DNA of 26,563 nucleotides from a virus. Of this stretch, positions 23,401 to 26,563 are shown one piece after another. The position numbers and the translations under genes are program-made. The stretch lies in IMG/VR virus record IMGVR_UViG_3300038359_000069, positions 1-26,563 of that record; one strand, written 5' to 3'. The notes beneath the pieces were generated by a model that saw only the letters and a list, made by a program, of their open reading frames with translations, did not search any database and was not told the origin of the DNA. Every line of letters begins with the position of its first letter. The first letter of the stretch is position 1.

Positions 23401-24932
23401 CTTATGACCCAATAGCAGGAGACCTAGAAGCAGAGGTTAGAATACCTACACTAACAATGGGTGCAGATACTACTATACAGATGTATTATGAATATGGTGC
23501 TACTACTCCAAGTTATGTACCAGAGGTTTTACCTACTTTGACAGCAGATGCAGAGTTTGGACTTAGTGGAACAGAGGTTATAGATGATATGACTACATAC
23601 ACAGACCAAACAGAAGCAAATCTTGGGTGGATTCCAAATAATAATGAAGCTGGTAACAGGGTTAACATTAGTTCTGATGAATTAGAATTTAATTTTACTA
23701 TGGATTCAACAAATGAAACAATAGTGCATGATTTAGGTGCTAGTATTGGTACTAATAATTTTGTTCTAAGATTTAAGACTAATTACTCTACTCTTACAGC
23801 AAGTGCAAATAATCAACATTGGTTCGGTCTATCAGATGGTGATGAAACAGAATCAGCATCAGATGCTCAAGACGGTATAGGTATAATACCTATTTACACA
23901 AGTGGTCATAAGAAATTCATTACATCATCACCTGACGGTGGAACTCCAATAAGTACAAATGATACTCTTGGAACTTATGCGTTAACCACTAGTGTAGACC
24001 TTTATGTAACTATTAGGAGAACAAGCACTACCACATATTTTGTAGAAATTAGAACTGGAAGTCATACAGGTACACTTGTAGAAGATTTTGGTGGAGTACA
24101 AACTTGTGAATCTACAATTACTGGATTAAGATATATTAAATTTGCTTGTCATGATTCACTATCAGAGAGTGGAGTACAACAAGGAATAATAGATGATGTG
24201 GAATTTTGGAGTAATGAAGGTTCAGTAACTCCTGTAAGAGAATCACATACTTATAACCCTAACTACAAAGGAGTTTATCACTTGAACGGTAATGCTTTAG
24301 ACAGTACAGTTAATGCTAATGATGCTGCAACTGAAAATGGTTCTCCAACTTCGACAGCATTATCAACAGGGGTAGGAATGAGTTTTGACGGTTCAAGTGA
24401 TTGGTATTCTGCTATTCCTGAATCCGATTTTGATTTTGAAAATACTGACCCAGTTGTAATAGAATTTCAAATTAAAACTACTGACACTTCTGCTGATATA
24501 TTTACTAAATTCGATTTATCAAATACAGGGTGGATAGTAGGAGTATCATCAGGAGCAATAATTGGTCAATGGTTAAACAATGATGCTTCCAATGCTTCTA
24601 AATGGATAGGAGATACAGCGATTAATGACGGAGAATTACATCATATATCATTAGTTTATTACGGAGATAAAGATACAGATTCAAACAGAATATTTATTGA
24701 TGGAGTTGAAGATACTTTTTCAAATAATCAAGACAATCTTACAAGTTCTACATTAAATGCAATATTACCATCTATTGGAGCTCGTTCAAATGGAAGTAAC
24801 CCATTTTTAGGCACATTAAGAAAACTATCAGCATACAAAGCATTACTTGGAACTTCTGCTATTCAATCAAGATACAACGCTGAAAAAGCAAATACTGATA
24901 TGATAACAAGTGGAACCGAAGTTACTCAATAG
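20481..24932 (+). CDS. Giant multi-domain tail fibre/adhesin (DUF2341 and LamG-like modules)
   Basis: At 1483 aa this is the largest protein. I see five repeats of a jelly-roll module of about 200 aa, most ending in an LRY ... (I/V)xxVxxW segment: near 65-300, 310-515, 535-755, 757-950 and 1033-1255. Pieces of a DUF2341-type domain lie between them: WTKRKPLTIAG (about 41-51), DYVLPVRIIGDTDL (near 518-531) and GRKIVFTDNLFDTAG with LTMGADTTIQMYYEYG (near 950-1015). A LamG domain follows (about 1265-1470, KGVYHLNGNALDSTVN). DUF2341-LamG pairs occur in surface sugar-binding proteins, so host glycan binding is likely. It is Asn/Thr-rich and lacks a visible enzymatic motif. Confidence 0.65.
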   Translation: MTHYVPLIKTFPTQYNKIGVMGFFGRAGAAGAEWLTSLLDWTKRKPLTIAGAEKTNAVFGTDADQQIETFATYTDQTDAQASWVANDDSDTHRVDVTNDLLDCHAVSDLTNDSVGYDLGLVGDTWTLRYKWKMTARAVNGTGWDIYTIFGLSDDSQAVNESTDQQGIGFGHYQDNLIRTFTSTYANEHNFNGEIGATNNNKNFTLVYSADDITAGTEYWISQSRLDATHVITTIYGDSNYTNAIESQVMVIPDIQNLRYLVARNRMNGNNVSGSQTIEIDDVQFWNNETVVENLPSQQTALEEEIGSFTSYTETGSGIDVSKGTNVVDFDVNNTTIRDDSVWKDLTSISDTIWRFDFDIEITSLTTNTDVSTQQLFVALSSVDGTNTVDSTADTIAFSIRMWNSSTKFTASWGNNENLVINQTNSSMTPVVSTPYYISMVRTSDTAFDIIIYSDSARTTVLETVSVTGMDASGVTSLRYLKIQEQNDDATCNGTLIGTVSNVKVWENITEVNPTTLTDYVLPVRIIGDTDLQRKTAGELEDTFTADDWTNGVGDTVFVTTGTGMIWDAGAVGSDSEYIDIDGATINDTKWRMDFDVQVDNATQGASGSNSEFYVGIGASSGSISTAQDCIYMRVLLDSGQVSTRISASTNVAIDSGAPTHSATLPSFTMGASNYYFTLQRESDVLARLTVFADKARTIELSTITVAITASTVTSLRYAHIGTKDEGGDHTFDGVVTAVRVWENTLNPVDQETATHTEDYASATGWTTDAGSLVSITGGIVTYGGAGNNTDHRISYPISMPDDKWTCDFDYRFTDSGVDAAGFYFSDIQAKMLGTVDYIGFRIDNGAGQMQISTRKSTTLTNGNVLTAFTDATWYYCRLSRNGKTIKLEAYTDSDRTILHDSDTLVITADIIGLEYMNHATPDNGATGSGQSVIDMDNVSIWKGIDSPNANGRKIVFTDNLFDTAGTEYASKTISYDPIAGDLEAEVRIPTLTMGADTTIQMYYEYGATTPSYVPEVLPTLTADAEFGLSGTEVIDDMTTYTDQTEANLGWIPNNNEAGNRVNISSDELEFNFTMDSTNETIVHDLGASIGTNNFVLRFKTNYSTLTASANNQHWFGLSDGDETESASDAQDGIGIIPIYTSGHKKFITSSPDGGTPISTNDTLGTYALTTSVDLYVTIRRTSTTTYFVEIRTGSHTGTLVEDFGGVQTCESTITGLRYIKFACHDSLSESGVQQGIIDDVEFWSNEGSVTPVRESHTYNPNYKGVYHLNGNALDSTVNANDAATENGSPTSTALSTGVGMSFDGSSDWYSAIPESDFDFENTDPVVIEFQIKTTDTSADIFTKFDLSNTGWIVGVSSGAIIGQWLNNDASNASKWIGDTAINDGELHHISLVYYGDKDTDSNRIFIDGVEDTFSNNQDNLTSSTLNAILPSIGARSNGSNPFLGTLRKLSAYKALLGTSAIQSRYNAEKANTDMITSGTEVTQ

Positions 24933-24942
24933 GTAGATTACA

Positions 24943-26547
24943 ATGGGTGCATTCCAACACAATGTTTTTCAGAAAGATGTTTTTCAGGGAGCAGACTCAA
25001 TAGCACTAACAATAAATGAAACCATAGAAGTACCAGATGACAAGCAAGGAGTATTTCAAAACAACATATTCCAATCAAATGTATTCCAAGGTACAGTAGG
25101 TGGACTTGTTAAAGTAATGTCTCTTGTAAGATTTATTAATGAAACTGAGGCAATATCTGACCCTAATGTATATGTTAGAGCATTTGTAAGAAAGATTAAT
25201 GAGACTGTTCAAGTTATTGATACTATTTCCCCACAACATGATTGGGTAAGAGCAATTAATGAAACCATGCAAATTTCAGAAGGAGTAAGAAAGACTAGAG
25301 ATTTGGGGAGAATAATAAACGAAACATTAGCATTATCAGAAAACATACACAAGGCAAGAACTTTGGTAAAAGAAGTAGCAGAGACAGTTAACCTATTACA
25401 ACCTATTGCTTTATTCCAGACCAACGTTTTCCAAGCAGGTGTGTTCCAAGGTGTGACTGGTAGGGGTGTTGTTAATTTGGTGGGCAAGACAAGATTTGTA
25501 ACAGAGACAGTACAATTTGCAGAAGCAATAGTAGAAGTACCACAAAGAATCAAGATATTATCAGAGACAGTAAGAATATCAGAGACAATTCCAAAGGCAT
25601 TAGCATTAGTTAGACGAGTGAATGAAACACTACAAATTTCCGAGGGAATAGTAAAAACAAGAGACTTGGTAAAAGAAATAGCAGAAACAATTGCAATATC
25701 TACATCAGTAGTAAGACCAATGACTATGGCAAAGGTTGTAGATGAGACAGTCCAAGTATTAATGGTAAATGCAAAAGTATTCCAGTCATCTGTGTTCCAA
25801 TCTGGAGTATTCCAAATGGGTACAGAAGTAGTTAAACTGTTAGGTATTAAACGTGCAGTTGATGAAACAGTACAAATCTCAGAAACAACAAGTAAACCAA
25901 TCAATGTGGTAAGAGTTGTCGATGAAACATTACAACTCATAGAAGCATATCTCATGTTATTACCTAACTTTATCAATAATAATGGTGCATTAATTCTCGC
26001 AGTGAATGAGACAATGAGGGTATTTGACGGTTTAAGAATGATTAAACATAAGAGATTCATTATTGATGAAACTGTGCAATTGGCTGAAACATTAGCCAGA
26101 CCTATTGTGATACTTCGAAACATAGCAGAATCTGTAGCATTATCCGAATCAATATTTAATCCAAAGACAATGTATAGAGTTATAGATGAAACTGTAGAAA
26201 TATCTGAATTCATTAAAAAGGTAGGATTAGTAAGAAAGATTATTAATGAAACAGTTGCCTTAACTGAAGCAAATGTAAGGTCAATGTCTATTGTTAGAGC
26301 TATCAATGAGATAGAACAATTGATTGAAATACACACATCTGATAACAGAATTCTCAATAACCTCAGAAAGATTATCAATGAGACAGTTCAGATTTCGGAG
26401 GCAAAGAATGAGATAAGAGAACTAGTAGGAAAGATAGGAAGAAAAGTAAAGACAGCAGCTACATCAGTAAACATACGTGTAAAGAACGTATCTGGTAAGC
26501 TTAAATCTGGTCAGGGTACTAAGAACGTGAGGACACCTAGTTCATAA
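24943..26547 (+). CDS. Repeat-rich tail-associated protein (ETVQISE and FQxxVFQ repeats)
   Basis: A 534-aa protein made almost entirely of repeats. About 20 copies of a 19-25-residue unit carry a core like INETVQISE, varied as VNETLQI, VDETVQV or VAETVNL; a hydrophobic/basic stretch (such as LVKEI or VVRVV) precedes the core. Four FQxxVFQxxVFQ blocks occur, at about 4-15, 36-49, 159-171 and 277-290. FQ-triplet motifs are also seen in structural proteins of bacterial tailed phages. Nine cores contain Asn-Glu-Thr, a match to the N-glycosylation sequon N-x-S/T. The C-terminal 40 residues are basic (GKIGRKVKT ... NVRTPSS). It lies 10 bp after the giant fibre and is probably part of the same adhesion apparatus. 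Confidence 0.6.
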   Translation: MGAFQHNVFQKDVFQGADSIALTINETIEVPDDKQGVFQNNIFQSNVFQGTVGGLVKVMSLVRFINETEAISDPNVYVRAFVRKINETVQVIDTISPQHDWVRAINETMQISEGVRKTRDLGRIINETLALSENIHKARTLVKEVAETVNLLQPIALFQTNVFQAGVFQGVTGRGVVNLVGKTRFVTETVQFAEAIVEVPQRIKILSETVRISETIPKALALVRRVNETLQISEGIVKTRDLVKEIAETIAISTSVVRPMTMAKVVDETVQVLMVNAKVFQSSVFQSGVFQMGTEVVKLLGIKRAVDETVQISETTSKPINVVRVVDETLQLIEAYLMLLPNFINNNGALILAVNETMRVFDGLRMIKHKRFIIDETVQLAETLARPIVILRNIAESVALSESIFNPKTMYRVIDETVEISEFIKKVGLVRKIINETVALTEANVRSMSIVRAINEIEQLIEIHTSDNRILNNLRKIINETVQISEAKNEIRELVGKIGRKVKTAATSVNIRVKNVSGKLKSGQGTKNVRTPSS

Positions 26548-26563
26548 TCCTTATTAAGTATGG

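Noticed and set aside
25209-26378. 389-aa open frame on the minus strand
   Set aside because: It lies wholly opposite the repeat-rich 534-aa gene. The repetitive codon pattern suppresses stops on the other strand, and the translation is a monotonous VSSI/TVS-type sequence with no start signal.
1-26563. CRISPR array, tRNA, rRNA, integrase or attachment sites
   Set aside because: I looked for regularly spaced repeats, tRNA-like cloverleafs and recombinase motifs and saw none. The repeats present are in frame within fibre and tape measure genes.

Overview
The window is 26.6 kb of an AT-rich tailed (head-tail, Caudoviricetes-type) virus, or a provirus of that type, and the host is most likely an archaeon. 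The archaeal call rests on gene starts: many transcription units begin at an ATG lying 24-29 nt downstream of the centre of a TATA box, leaving almost no 5' leader, while genes inside operons have overlapping ATGA or TAATG junctions or purine-rich Shine-Dalgarno sites. Terminator-like T-tracts without hairpins end several units. The low GC, strong AGA/ATA codon preference and Asn/Thr/Ser-rich virion proteins fit viruses of marine ammonia-oxidising archaea (Nitrososphaeria), but that host is an inference; another AT-rich archaeal lineage is possible. No integrase, terminase, replication gene, tRNA, rRNA or CRISPR array is visible.

Layout. (1) 1-1525 is mostly minus strand: the start of a gene cut by the window edge, a small membrane protein, a matrixin-like zinc protease with a stretched active-site motif, and a mini HExxH protein; one 42-aa Cys-rich gene runs on the plus strand between them. 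(2) 1622-3580 is the portal, carrying two zinc-ribbon-like insertions. (3) 3564-6303 is an accessory island between portal and protease. It holds small Cys-rich proteins, a sulfotransferase-like protein that lacks a normal start codon, an unknown minus-strand gene, a coiled-coil/membrane protein and a two-helix membrane protein (possible lysis pair). (4) 6360-9970 is head maturation: prohead protease, scaffold-like protein, HK97-type major capsid protein. (5) 10036-10968 holds small head or decoration proteins. (6) 11034-12795 is the neck: connector, unknown neck protein, probable tail terminator. (7) 12788-12877 is the 3' remnant of an HNH endonuclease. (8) 12902-16499 is the tail: tube protein whose reading frame needs a +1 shift, G/GT-type tail chaperones with a -1 slippery site, a short tape measure, and a distal tail protein with an FN3 domain. 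(9) 16483-26547 is hub and adhesion: a hub with an inserted LamG-like domain, a structural protein, a 50-aa protein, a fibre with phage-type repeats, a 1483-aa multi-module fibre and a 534-aa protein of about 20 ETVQISE-type repeats.

The head and tail genes follow the standard siphovirus assembly order and are read on the plus strand. The most notable points are two recoding candidates in adjacent tail genes (CTTAGTT for +1, CCCTTTA for -1), the broken HNH gene beside the first of them, the sulfotransferase-like gene with ACG where its ATG should be, the one-residue insertion in the metzincin motif, and adhesins built by inserting beta-sandwich modules into other domains.
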